Source: Nitriliruptoraceae bacterium (GTDB lineage Bacteria > Actinomycetota > Nitriliruptoria > Nitriliruptorales > Nitriliruptoraceae). From it: a DNA stretch of 64,000 nt. Every line of letters begins with the position of its first letter. Positions within the stretch are counted from its first letter, which is position 1. Location: NCBI GenBank assembly GCA_007133465.1, contig SLMP01000004.1, positions 1-64,000 of the forward strand, in the 5' to 3' direction. The notes beneath the pieces are model-generated. The model ran no database searches and had not been told where the DNA came from. It saw nothing but the letters and a program-made list of their open reading frames with translations. Below, in pieces: positions 16,716-23,321 of the stretch. The position numbers and the translations under genes were made by a program.

Positions 16716-16929
16716 TCGTTGCCTCCTATCGCTACTGCCAGCAGCGATCGACATGGGCCCTGCCCGGTGCCGATGGCGCAGGGCACGCCGGCCGTGGGGT
16801 TGGGTTGGGAGAAGCTGATGCCATGACGTACTCGTACGAGGCGCAACCTGCCCTGACGAACTCCCGTGCTGTGCAGCCGGGCGGTTCCGGTGCTCGGTCC
16901 CAGCAGTAGCGATCCCTCGGGGCCGCCGC

Positions 16930-17577
16930 TCATGCGTTGATGTCGATGCGCACCGGCTGGATGACGAAGGTGTCCGGTGGCCCGCCCTGGAGCCATGCCC
17001 CGACGACGGAAATCTCCTGCCCTTCGGCGCCAGCAAGGTCCAGCGGAGCGATCACCTCGTCGAGCATGAGCTGACGGAACTCGTTCGCGACGTCCTGGTA
17101 CTGGGTCTGATCACGGAAGTCTCCGAAGGCGACCGTCCCGGACGCGTCCCGGATGGGGGTTCCGTTGACTGCGGTCGTCAGCGGAACCCGCACGTCCAGG
17201 TCCGGATCGTCGGCGATGGCGATGGTGATGAAGTCATCGGTGACCTCACTGACCTCGCCCACCGCGGAGAGCGCGAACCCGTACCGGCCGCTGCCGAGAT
17301 CGACACCGAACTCCTCTGCGCCCGCCTCGGGGTCGTCGCGGAGCGCAGCTCCAACCCGGGCGACGTCGACCGCGGTCTCCTCGTAGACCTCAACGAGCTC
17401 GGGGAAGGCGAACGTGGCGTACTCCTCCGCCGAGAACTCAGCGGCACCCCGCGCGAGCGCCTCTTCTGGACCGATGAAGGTCGTGTCCCAGATCATCACA
17501 ACGATGAGGACGACGAACGCGCCAAGGTACGGGAGGCGCTTGATCAGAACATCCGGTGAAACCTTCAACCCAGACAC
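16930..17577 (-). CDS. DUF2291-type membrane-anchored protein of sugar transporter operons
   Basis: Secreted or anchored protein with one N-terminal membrane segment (about residues 16-32, LGAFVVLIVVMIW) and an extracytoplasmic remainder of roughly 180 residues. The pattern and location fit DUF2291, a family of unknown function found next to ribose-type sugar ABC genes, probably as a transporter accessory. No lipobox Cys is seen. The frame opens with GTG at 17577, but the SD-like GGGAGG overlaps that codon; a TTG three codons inside (17568) has better spacing and may be the true start. It is the first gene of the minus-strand transporter unit, followed by a 214-base gap and the permease. Confidence 0.7.
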   Translation of the reverse strand: MSGLKVSPDVLIKRLPYLGAFVVLIVVMIWDTTFIGPEEALARGAAEFSAEEYATFAFPELVEVYEETAVDVARVGAALRDDPEAGAEEFGVDLGSGRYGFALSAVGEVSEVTDDFITIAIADDPDLDVRVPLTTAVNGTPIRDASGTVAFGDFRDQTQYQDVANEFRQLMLDEVIAPLDLAGAEGQEISVVGAWLQGGPPDTFVIQPVRIDINA

Positions 17578-17646
17578 CTCCCGCCAGCTGGACGAGGCCG
17601 AACCGTTCTCGGTTTCGCCAAACCGGGCTCGTGCACTACGACTGAT

Positions 17647-17676
17647 ACGTTAGCAGCATCGATGTTAAGTGCGCAA
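17647..17676 (-). promoter_or_regulatory. Possible promoter with embedded operator for the transporter operon
   Basis: On the minus strand TTGCGC (17671-17676) and TAACGT (17647-17652) are 18 bases apart and could be weak -35 and -10 boxes, about 70-100 bases before the DUF2291 start. Between them lies TTAACATCGATG, whose nonamer TTAACATCG (17660-17668) is shared with the dehydrogenase upstream region. A repressor bound there would block this promoter. The boxes alone are weak; the shared nonamer is the better evidence. Confidence 0.35.
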
Positions 17677-17722
17677 GTCATTCCTTGCGTCCGGCAGCCG
17701 CGCGGTCGCACCGCCGGTGGCG

Positions 17723-18535
17723 TCACGTCCCTGGCAGCCTGCGCGCCTGCGCGGCGATCTCGATCAGCCGTCGCATACCCGCAGCGTCCCACGCTGCGCG
17801 GCCGACGAAGACGCCGTCGACACCGTCGGCCGTGACCAGCTCACTGATGTTGTCTGCATCCACGCTCCCGCCGTAGAGCACCGCGCGGAGCCGCCCCGTG
17901 GAGCTGAGCGCCGACGCCACCTCATGGATCGAATCGAGCACCGGCGTGACCTCCGGCAGGGTCGCGGCGCGGCCGTGTTCCCCGATCGCCCAGACCGGCT
18001 CGTACGCGACCATCGCACGGGCGACCTCGGTCGGATTTAGGCCCGAGAGCGCTGCAGCGACCTGACTTGCGACGAAGTCGCGAGCCCCGCCGGCGACGCG
18101 GATCTCGTGGCTCTCTCCAACACAGACGAGCGGTAGGAGCCCCGAATCGACCGCGGCACGGACCTTCCACGCGATCCTCTCATCGGTCTCCCCGAAGGCC
18201 GCACGGCGCTCGGAGTGGCCCAACTCGACGATGCTCGCACCGGCGTCTCGAACCATCCGCATGGAGACCTCACCGGTCGCCGCTCCGTCCCTCGCCCAGT
18301 GCGCGTCCTGCGCACCGAGGAGGACGGGAGAGTCCTGCGGCAGCGCGTTGGCGACGGCGAACAACGCAGTGTGTGCGGGCAGCACGAAGACCTGCATCCC
18401 CGAAGGGATGTCGACGGTGAGCAGCTGCTCGACGTAGGCGAGGGCTTCGCCGATCGTCTTCGTCATCTTCCAGCTGGTACCCAGCCAGAGGGCCGGCTCG
18501 TCAGCGCGGCTCCGTTGAGAGGAGAATGTCTGCAT
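17723..18535 (-). CDS. lerI: Triose-phosphate-isomerase-like tetrulose-phosphate isomerase (LerI/EryH type)
   Basis: TIM-barrel isomerase of about 270 residues. The catalytic set is intact: Lys23 in GTSWKM, His107 in ELGHSER and Glu179 in AYEPVWAIG, with the phosphate loop LYGGSV. Ordinary triose-phosphate isomerase has GNWKMN at the start; GTSWKM is characteristic of the erythritol-pathway isomerases EryH and LerI, which convert L-erythrulose 1-phosphate to D-erythrulose 4-phosphate. The ATG at 18535 is preferred to a GTG four codons upstream because GGTGGAG lies seven bases before it. It is the outermost gene of the cluster, on the same strand as the transporter operon and about 145 bases before the DUF2291 start. 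Confidence 0.88.
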   Translation of the reverse strand: MQTFSSQRSRADEPALWLGTSWKMTKTIGEALAYVEQLLTVDIPSGMQVFVLPAHTALFAVANALPQDSPVLLGAQDAHWARDGAATGEVSMRMVRDAGASIVELGHSERRAAFGETDERIAWKVRAAVDSGLLPLVCVGESHEIRVAGGARDFVASQVAAALSGLNPTEVARAMVAYEPVWAIGEHGRAATLPEVTPVLDSIHEVASALSSTGRLRAVLYGGSVDADNISELVTADGVDGVFVGRAAWDAAGMRRLIEIAAQARRLPGT

Positions 18536-18547
18536 CTTGCGCTCCAC

Positions 18548-18782
18548 CGATTCTCAGCCAGCCGGTCGATGTACCAAGGAATCCCGCGAACTCCACACTA
18601 GGTGAGCTGTGCTCAACGGGTGTGGTGGCGGGCGGTAGGCGTTGGGTGCTTCCGCGGAAGCACCTACCGGGGGGGTGCGGGGGGCGGCGGTCGGTCGTGG
18701 TCGATGTCGCGGTACGCGCGGTCCCTGCGGCCGGACCGGTGCGGCAGGGCGCGTTGACGGGTAGCTCCGCCCCGGAAACAGG
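18548..18782. other. Intergenic region between isomerase and transposase remnant
   Basis: About 235 bases with no recognisable gene. This is the right-hand junction between the tetritol cluster and transposon debris. I could not identify terminal inverted repeats or a target duplication by eye. Confidence 0.4.
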
Positions 18783-19715
18783 TCAAACGGGGGCGATCTG
18801 CCAGCCTCCTGGGGTGTGGTGCAGCCCGAGGGTGGCCAGCCGGGCGAGGTTGACGGCCCCGGCGAGCAGCGCCCAGTCCGCATCGACACGCTCGAGTCCG
18901 CGGCGTCTGGCCCGGCGGCCGCGGCGGGTGAGGTGGGCGAGTTTGCGTTCGACCTTGGGGCGGGTCGCGCGGTAGTCGGCGAGCCAGTCGGGGTCGCGGC
19001 CTCACTGACGTTGGCGTGCCAGCAACGCTTCGTGGCGGTGGATGGTGACGTTGCGGCCACGTGCCGCATCGGTGCATCGGCTGCGCAACGGACAGGAGGC
19101 GCAGTGGCCACCGAAGTGGGCCACCCCCGAACCGTCAGACGCCCGCACGATCGGCACCGTGGCACCGGCCGGGCACGACACCGTGTCGGCATCCAGATCG
19201 ACGGCGAAGTCGTCCTTGGAGAACTTGCCGTTGCGTGACGAGGGCGGCTGGCACTTGACCTCCGCGTCGATGCCACGCCCGTCAAGCTCGGCCAGCTGAT
19301 CACCCGAGCCGTAGGCCGCATCGCCGTAGACCGCCGGACGGACAACCTCGTCGTCCGTGTCGCCGTCGGTGTCGATGTCGTCGGTGTCGTCGGTGCCGTC
19401 GGTGCCGTCGTTGCGGTGGGTGTCGTCGCGGTCGGTGCCGTTGGTGTCGTCGGTGCCGGTGTTCGAGTTGTCGGCGTTGTGTCCGGTGGTGTCGTCGAGG
19501 TCGGCGGTCAAGCGGCCGGTCATCTGCCCGTCGCCGGTGTGTCCCCTGTAACGGTCGCCTGTAGGGGAGTTCACGCCTCGTCTCCGGTCGGTGACAGCCA
19601 CGGTCGGTTCGGGCGCTAGCCGCACCGACAGAGCGGTCGGCGGTCGGCGCCCGTCGGGGAGGTTGTCCACACCCGTTCGACAGCTCGTCCAGCGTCGATG
19701 CGGCTGTTCTGTCAC
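18783..19715 (-). pseudogene. IS1182-type transposase remnant, frameshifted
   Basis: C-terminal half of an IS1182-like transposase, now inactive. One frame carries the conserved VYGDAAYGSGDQLAELDGRG block, the KDDFAVDLDADTVSCPAG block, and a Cys cluster CASCPLRSRC ending in HEALLARQRQ and a TGA near 19002. The expected tail (DPDWLADYRATRPKVERKLA, then DWALLAGAVNLARLATLGL) continues in a different frame to a TGA at 18783-18785, so a frameshift separates the two. The first catalytic region and the HTH are missing, and the N-terminal side is replaced by a D/T/N/G low-complexity stretch. It borders the tetritol cluster and is one sign that the cluster moved. Confidence 0.8.
19345..19505. repeat. 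Low-complexity GTC/GGT-rich tract within the transposase remnant
   Basis: Degenerate short tandem repeat built from GTCGGTGTC-like units, about 160 bases. On the minus strand it encodes a run rich in Asp, Thr, Asn and Gly (for example TDGTDDTDDIDTDGDTDD). It lies just upstream of the YGDAAYG block, where related transposases have an ordinary segment, and looks like a microsatellite expansion. Confidence 0.7.
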
Positions 19716-20093
19716 GGTGGCCGCGTAGGTCGTGATGGCACGGAGGCGACGGTGGATGATGGGGTGGTGGTGGTGCCGGCTCGGTTCGATCCGGCGTTCA
19801 TCGAGCGCGACCAGTTCGTCTACGACGTGACCATGGAGCGTGAGCTCGGCAACCCGGGGGACTGGTCAAGCTTCCGGGTGGGGCTGGTCGACGCCTTGAC
19901 GGTCGCGTGGGGGCTCGACACGGTCTGGCTCGACCTGGACCGGACGGCGCAACTCGAACGGATCGCACGACGTCGCGAGGCCGCGTTCGGCATCGTCGAT
20001 CAGGTCCGCACCGGCCATGACCCGGTCACCGAATGGGACGGCTTCTTCGACGCGCTGTGGGATGCCCGCGGACCGCTGTGCCACGACGACTGA
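19698..20093 (+). CDS. Hypothetical protein, possibly N-terminally truncated
   Basis: A 131-codon frame with coding-like composition but no family I recognise. Its middle reads VVPARFDPAFIERDQFVYDV and its C-terminal half is acidic and Trp-rich (EWDGFFDALWDARG). No signal peptide or membrane segment. The first codons overlap the start of the opposite-strand transposase remnant and look unlike the rest, so the true N-terminus may have been cut by that insertion; a GTG start a few dozen codons in is equally possible. It lies in the debris zone, upstream of a convergent toxin gene. Confidence 0.4.
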   Translation: MRLFCHGGRVGRDGTEATVDDGVVVVPARFDPAFIERDQFVYDVTMERELGNPGDWSSFRVGLVDALTVAWGLDTVWLDLDRTAQLERIARRREAAFGIVDQVRTGHDPVTEWDGFFDALWDARGPLCHDD

Positions 20094-20162
20094 CCTGCCC
20101 CACCGAGCTGGCCCGGCGTCGCGGTCCGGCGAGGCCTGTGGCCGCCGGCGGCCGTTCTGTGT

Positions 20163-20450
20163 TCAGTCGGTGGGGTCGAGCAGTTGGCGGGCGGCGTGTT
20201 GGAGGGTGGCGGTCTGGGTCGGGGTCAGCGTGCCGAGCAGCTCACCGAGGAGGCGTTCGGGGGTGCCGGTGAGCAGGTGCAGCCGCGCACGCCACCGGTC
20301 GACGGTAACGATCAACGGTGGGGCGTCAGGCGCGTCGGCACGGTCGACCAGCGGGGCCATCAGCCGCCACCCAGACAGCTCGATCGCGGCGGTCTGCAGC
20401 TCGACCCACAGCAGCCCGTCGGCGCGGCGCCAGACCTGCCCGGCGCTCAT
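20163..20450 (-). CDS. CcdB-like toxin
   Basis: Small 95-residue protein resembling the CcdB/MazF-fold toxins that poison DNA gyrase. Comparison with CcdB from memory: a conserved early strand (LLWVELQTAAIELSGWRLMAPL, split here as LLWVELQTAAIEL and SGWRLMAPL) corresponds to the F-plasmid segment VDVQSDIIDTPGRRMVIPL, and a central PPLIVTVDRWRARL matches the later strand. The C-terminal Trp-Gly-Ile of classical CcdB, needed for gyrase poisoning, is absent; the end is LLDPTD. The ATG overlaps the antitoxin stop by four bases (ATGA), the classic toxin-antitoxin order. Intact in a region full of broken genes, consistent with selection by addiction. The family call is moderate. Confidence 0.6.
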   Translation of the reverse strand: MSAGQVWRRADGLLWVELQTAAIELSGWRLMAPLVDRADAPDAPPLIVTVDRWRARLHLLTGTPERLLGELLGTLTPTQTATLQHAARQLLDPTD

Positions 20451-20677
20451 CGCCGGTAGCCGTGCAGCTGGTCGAAAAGCCCGTCGGCCTGCGGGTCGGC
20501 GGCGAGCAGCGCGGCTGCCTGTCGTAGCCGTCGGTCGTTGGCGCGGGCGAGCAGCAGCCGCAGGGCCCTGTCGACCTGCTCGGCGAAGGTGGTCGGCACC
20601 AGCCGGTCACGCGCAGCACGCTCGAGCTGATCGAGCAGCTGCACGTCGATGCGAACCGACCGGTGCTGGCGTGCCAT
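20447..20677 (-). CDS. Ribbon-helix-helix/CcdA-like antitoxin
   Basis: Small 76-residue protein with an N-terminal ribbon-helix-helix-like pattern (RSVRIDVQLLDQLERAARD) followed by an Arg/Ala/Leu-rich helix and a C-terminal tail ending QLHGYRR. This fits an antitoxin that binds DNA as a dimer and neutralises the following toxin with its tail. The ATG at 20677 follows GGGGAGGAGCGC, a strong ribosome site, and is preferred to in-frame starts upstream. Its stop overlaps the toxin start. It probably autoregulates the pair, as RHH antitoxins generally do; no operator is identified in the 200 bases upstream. Confidence 0.6.
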   Translation of the reverse strand: MARQHRSVRIDVQLLDQLERAARDRLVPTTFAEQVDRALRLLLARANDRRLRQAAALLAADPQADGLFDQLHGYRR

Positions 20678-20912
20678 GCGCTCCTCCCCGTCCCGTCGCT
20701 CCCGCCCAAGGTCGACGGCGTCGTTGGCCCGCGAGCTGCGGCGTGGTGTCGGCGATCGGCGTTCCGCGGTGTCGACCACGGTGGCCGTGCCCACGACTAG
20801 CGGGCCGGTAACGGTCGGGCGGTGTGGCTGTCACGTGACAGCAACGGCAGTTGCGACCTGTAACGGTCGTGGGACGTGATGTGGGACGGTACGCGCACAA
20901 CCGGGCCGACTG

Positions 20913-21910
20913 TTGGTCGAGTCGATCGCCCAGGGCGCCGTGCTGCTCTCCGAAGAAGGCCAGTTGCTGGCCGTCAATGACGCCGCCCGGGAGCTGTTGG
21001 CCGTCCCGGCGGACGCTCTCGCCCAGAACGAGGCGGACGTGCTCACCCACCCGGAGCTCGCTGGCGCGGTCGATGACGTTCGCGACACGGGCGAGCCGAT
21101 GACCCTGGAGATCGACCACGCCGAGGCACGGCTACGGGTGAACGTGTCCATGCTCCGCGACGAGGTGCTGGTCCTCATCGTCGACCGCACGGAAGAGCAC
21201 CGGGTCGAGCAGCTTCGTCGCGACTTCGTCGTCAACGCCTCCCACGAGCTGAAGACCCCGGTGACCGGCATCCAGACCCTGACCGAGGCACTGTCGGTCG
21301 TCGTCGCCCAAGAGCAGCAGGAGCGCGTCGCTGAACTGGTGGCACGGCTCGGCGACGAGGCGTCCCGGCTGGCAGCGCTCGTACACGACCTGCTCGACCT
21401 GCGCCGTCTGGAGGAACGAGGGGCGAGGGACCGCGACAGCGTCGACCTGGCCGAGCTCGTGCGCCGGGTCGTCGCCGCACAGGTGAACCGCGCGGATGAG
21501 CTCATGATCGAGCTCTCGGTTGAGGCCCCAGTGGAGGTCCAGTTTCTCGGCGTGACAGAGACCTCGAGGTGGTGGTGCGCAACCTCGTGCGCAACGCCAT
21601 CACCTACAACCGACCGGGCGGAACGGTCGGCGTCGCCCTTCGCCTCATACCAGAAGAGCAGGGCGAGCCGGAGGTCGAGCTCGTCGTGGCGGACACCGGG
21701 ATGGGAATCGCCCCGTCTGATCTGCCACGCATCTTCGAGCGCTTCTACCGCGTCGACCCGGCCCGGTCGCGCCACACCGGCGGTACCGGCCTCGGCCTGT
21801 CCATCGTCCGGCACGCCGTCGAGTATCTCGAAGGCTCGATCCAGGTCGCCAGTCACCTCGGCGAAGGCACCACATTCACCGTGCGCCTGCCCGCGAAGCG
21901 ATCGGACTGA
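20913..21910 (+). pseudogene. PhoR-like sensor histidine kinase, truncated and frameshifted
   Basis: Remnant of a membrane sensor kinase. The N-terminal membrane and extracytoplasmic region is gone: an in-frame TGA lies at 20877-20879, and the homology opens directly in a PAS-like segment (SIAQGAVLLSEEGQLLAVND). HisKA follows with FVVNASHELKTPVTG (phospho-acceptor His). The frame is lost around 21555, where GVTE is followed by nonsense; the HATPase domain continues one frame over with VVRNLVRNAITYNRPGG, VADTGMGIAPSD, FERFYRVD and GTGLGLSIVRHAVE, ending at 21910. No response regulator lies next to it. Confidence 0.8.
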
Positions 21911-22181
21911 GCGGGCGGCTTCGCCATCGCTGAGCACGCCCCGGCGTGCGGCCCGGTCCTCGTGGCTTCGAAGGTCCGCACTGCCAGAGCCTGGGGCGGT
22001 GATGACGCGGAGGTCCGGGCGAGGGGGTCGACTTCACCGTGGCCTTCGCCTCCGTGCGCGTCCCGGGCTGCTCATCGCGTCGACCTCGACGTCGTAGCTA
22101 CGCCTGGACTCGCCATGTTGCGGAGGGTGGTGGCATCCCGGGGGCCCGGGTCCGCGCACCGTCGTGCGGCCTACTGGGTCC
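21911..22181. other. Debris after the PhoR-like remnant
   Basis: About 270 bases between the kinase remnant and the next gene. All frames give Arg/Pro/Ser-rich chance translations. I recognise no gene or repeat here. Confidence 0.4.
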
Positions 22182-22523
22182 ATGAGTTCGCAGCAGATCG
22201 GGGAGGCCCGACGCTCCAAGCGTCCGCCGGCGATCCCCGACGACGTCGCCGATCCCGCGGTCGTGAAGGCCACGGGGCGGGTGAAGCTGCCCACTCGAGT
22301 GCGGTGGAGCGCGCCGGCGCGCAGCTACGACCTCGCGGATCGGCGCCAGCGGGCACGGGTGTATGAGCAGGTTCTCGTTGAGGGCGTCGAGCAGGACGTT
22401 CGTGAGATCATCGACGTGGATGAGCTCGTCGTCCTGTGGGACGAGCTCTACCTGCCCGACCACGTGCGCCGAGCCTGGGCGGACTGGCTCGCTGATCGAC
22501 GGGGTATCGAGCTGTCGTGCTGA
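22182..22523 (+). CDS. Hypothetical protein, probable antitoxin partner of an AbiEii-like toxin
   Basis: About 113 residues with a well conserved-looking core: KLPTRVRWSAPARSYDLADR, then RARVYEQVLVEGVEQDVREI and LVVLWDELYLPDHVRRAWAD. I recall this pattern in small actinobacterial proteins encoded directly before AbiEii/nucleotidyltransferase-like toxins. In support, the stop codon overlaps a GTG frame that begins as such toxins do (LTPLQQRLLDLVSRHPEAEG), but that partner is broken. No membrane segment. The start is uncertain: ATG at 22182 or GTG at 22164, neither with a clear ribosome site. The molecular role is inferred only from pairing. Confidence 0.5.
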   Translation: MSSQQIGEARRSKRPPAIPDDVADPAVVKATGRVKLPTRVRWSAPARSYDLADRRQRARVYEQVLVEGVEQDVREIIDVDELVVLWDELYLPDHVRRAWADWLADRRGIELSC

Positions 22524-22579
22524 CCCCGCTTCAGCAGCGGCTGCTCGACCTCGTCAGTCGGCATCCCGAGGCGGAGGGG
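22517..22579 (+). pseudogene. Start of an AbiEii-like nucleotidyltransferase toxin gene, otherwise lost
   Basis: The GTG at 22517 overlaps the end of the preceding gene and encodes LTPLQQRLLDLVSRHPEAEG, the typical opening of AbiEii/AbiGii-type nucleotidyltransferases encoded after such partners. Homology stops after about 21 codons; the GGAAL-type nucleotidyltransferase motif expected next is absent and the following sequence belongs to a different gene fragment. A deletion has probably joined two unrelated genes here. Low confidence because the match is short. Confidence 0.4.
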
Positions 22580-22700
22580 TTGGACCTCCCCCCGGAGGTC
22601 CACACCGCCCACGAGAAGCCAGAACCGCCATCAGCACCTCGGCTCCGTGACCGCCTGCGTGTTGTGCTATCAGGAACCGGTCACAGCCGTCGCTGCCAGT

Positions 22701-22999
22701 CACAGGAAGAGGGAGACCCGGCATCACCTCACCAACGACGAATTGCGCCGCCAGGGCGAGGATGTGTCGCCGGGGCTGTCGCTGCTGGCGGTGACGCTAG
22801 GGGCTCTGCTCATGGTCCCGCCGTTCGTTTCGATGTACGACACGGCGGAGCGCATCCGGCGTGCACAGGAGGGCAGAGGCGTCAGCAAGCCGATCAGCCC
22901 GGTGTCGCGGTGCTCCTGCCGTCCATTCCGATCGCCAGCATCTTCCAGACGGCCGACCTGCAATCGTGGCTCAACCGTGCGTGGGAACGCGGCGCAGGA
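22701..22999 (+). pseudogene. C-terminal fragment of a DUF4234-like membrane protein
   Basis: A decayed membrane-protein tail. One frame reads NDELRRQGEDVSPGLSLLAV, then a hydrophobic segment TLGALLMVPPFVSMYDTAER and IRRAQEGRGVSKPISP. After about 22905 the homology moves one frame to VAVLLPSIPIASIFQTADLQ and SWLNRAWERG, a second hydrophobic helix and an amphipathic end. Together they match the last third of DUF4234-type actinobacterial proteins as I remember them. The start is missing, a one-base frameshift splits the rest, and no stop is met in the expected place. Function of the family is unknown. Confidence 0.5.
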
Positions 23000-23210
23000 G
23001 ACGTCAGCGGACCAGCCGCTGGTCCGGCAACTGGAGCGGCCACCACCCCGCCGGCCAGCCTGTCGCGGTCGTCCGGTGAACCCGCTGCCGTCGCGTCGTC
23101 GGCCACCCTCGGCTCCTCCGCCGCGGCGGTCGCCGCTGGGACGAGGTGTCACGAGAGCACGAAGGTGCGAGCCACCGACGCCCGTCGGGGGGTAGCGTCC
23201 GGCACGAAAC

Positions 23211-23320
23211 GAGCGGGGACGGACGCCACGGGCCGAGCGGGGACGGACGCCACGGGCCGAGCGGGGACGGACGCCACGGGACGAGCGGGGACGGACGCCA
23301 CGGGACGAGCGGGGACGGAC
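23211..23320. repeat. 24-bp tandem repeat, about 4.6 copies
   Basis: Four full 24-base units begin at 23211, 23235, 23259 and 23283, followed by 14 bases of a fifth. Units 1-2 differ from 3-4 at one position (GGGCC versus GGGAC). One frame encodes repeats of AGTDATGR. The array ends two bases before the TTG start of the YihY-type gene, so its last unit lies where the ribosome site should be. The unit is too short and has no spacers, so it is not a CRISPR. Confidence 0.9.
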
Positions 23321-23321
23321 G

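Noticed and set aside
19698-20093. Hypothetical gene considered as a third toxin-antitoxin component
   Set aside because: It is on the opposite strand, convergent with the toxin gene, and shows no antitoxin or toxin motif.
1302-21910. The two kinase remnants flanking the cluster as halves of one gene split by the island
   Set aside because: The left tail is of the HisKA_3/NarL type and the right remnant of the PhoR/HisKA type, and the right one still has its own HATPase domain.
23211-23320. Tandem array considered as a CRISPR
   Set aside because: Units are 24 bases with no unique spacers and no cas genes nearby; it is a simple tandem repeat.
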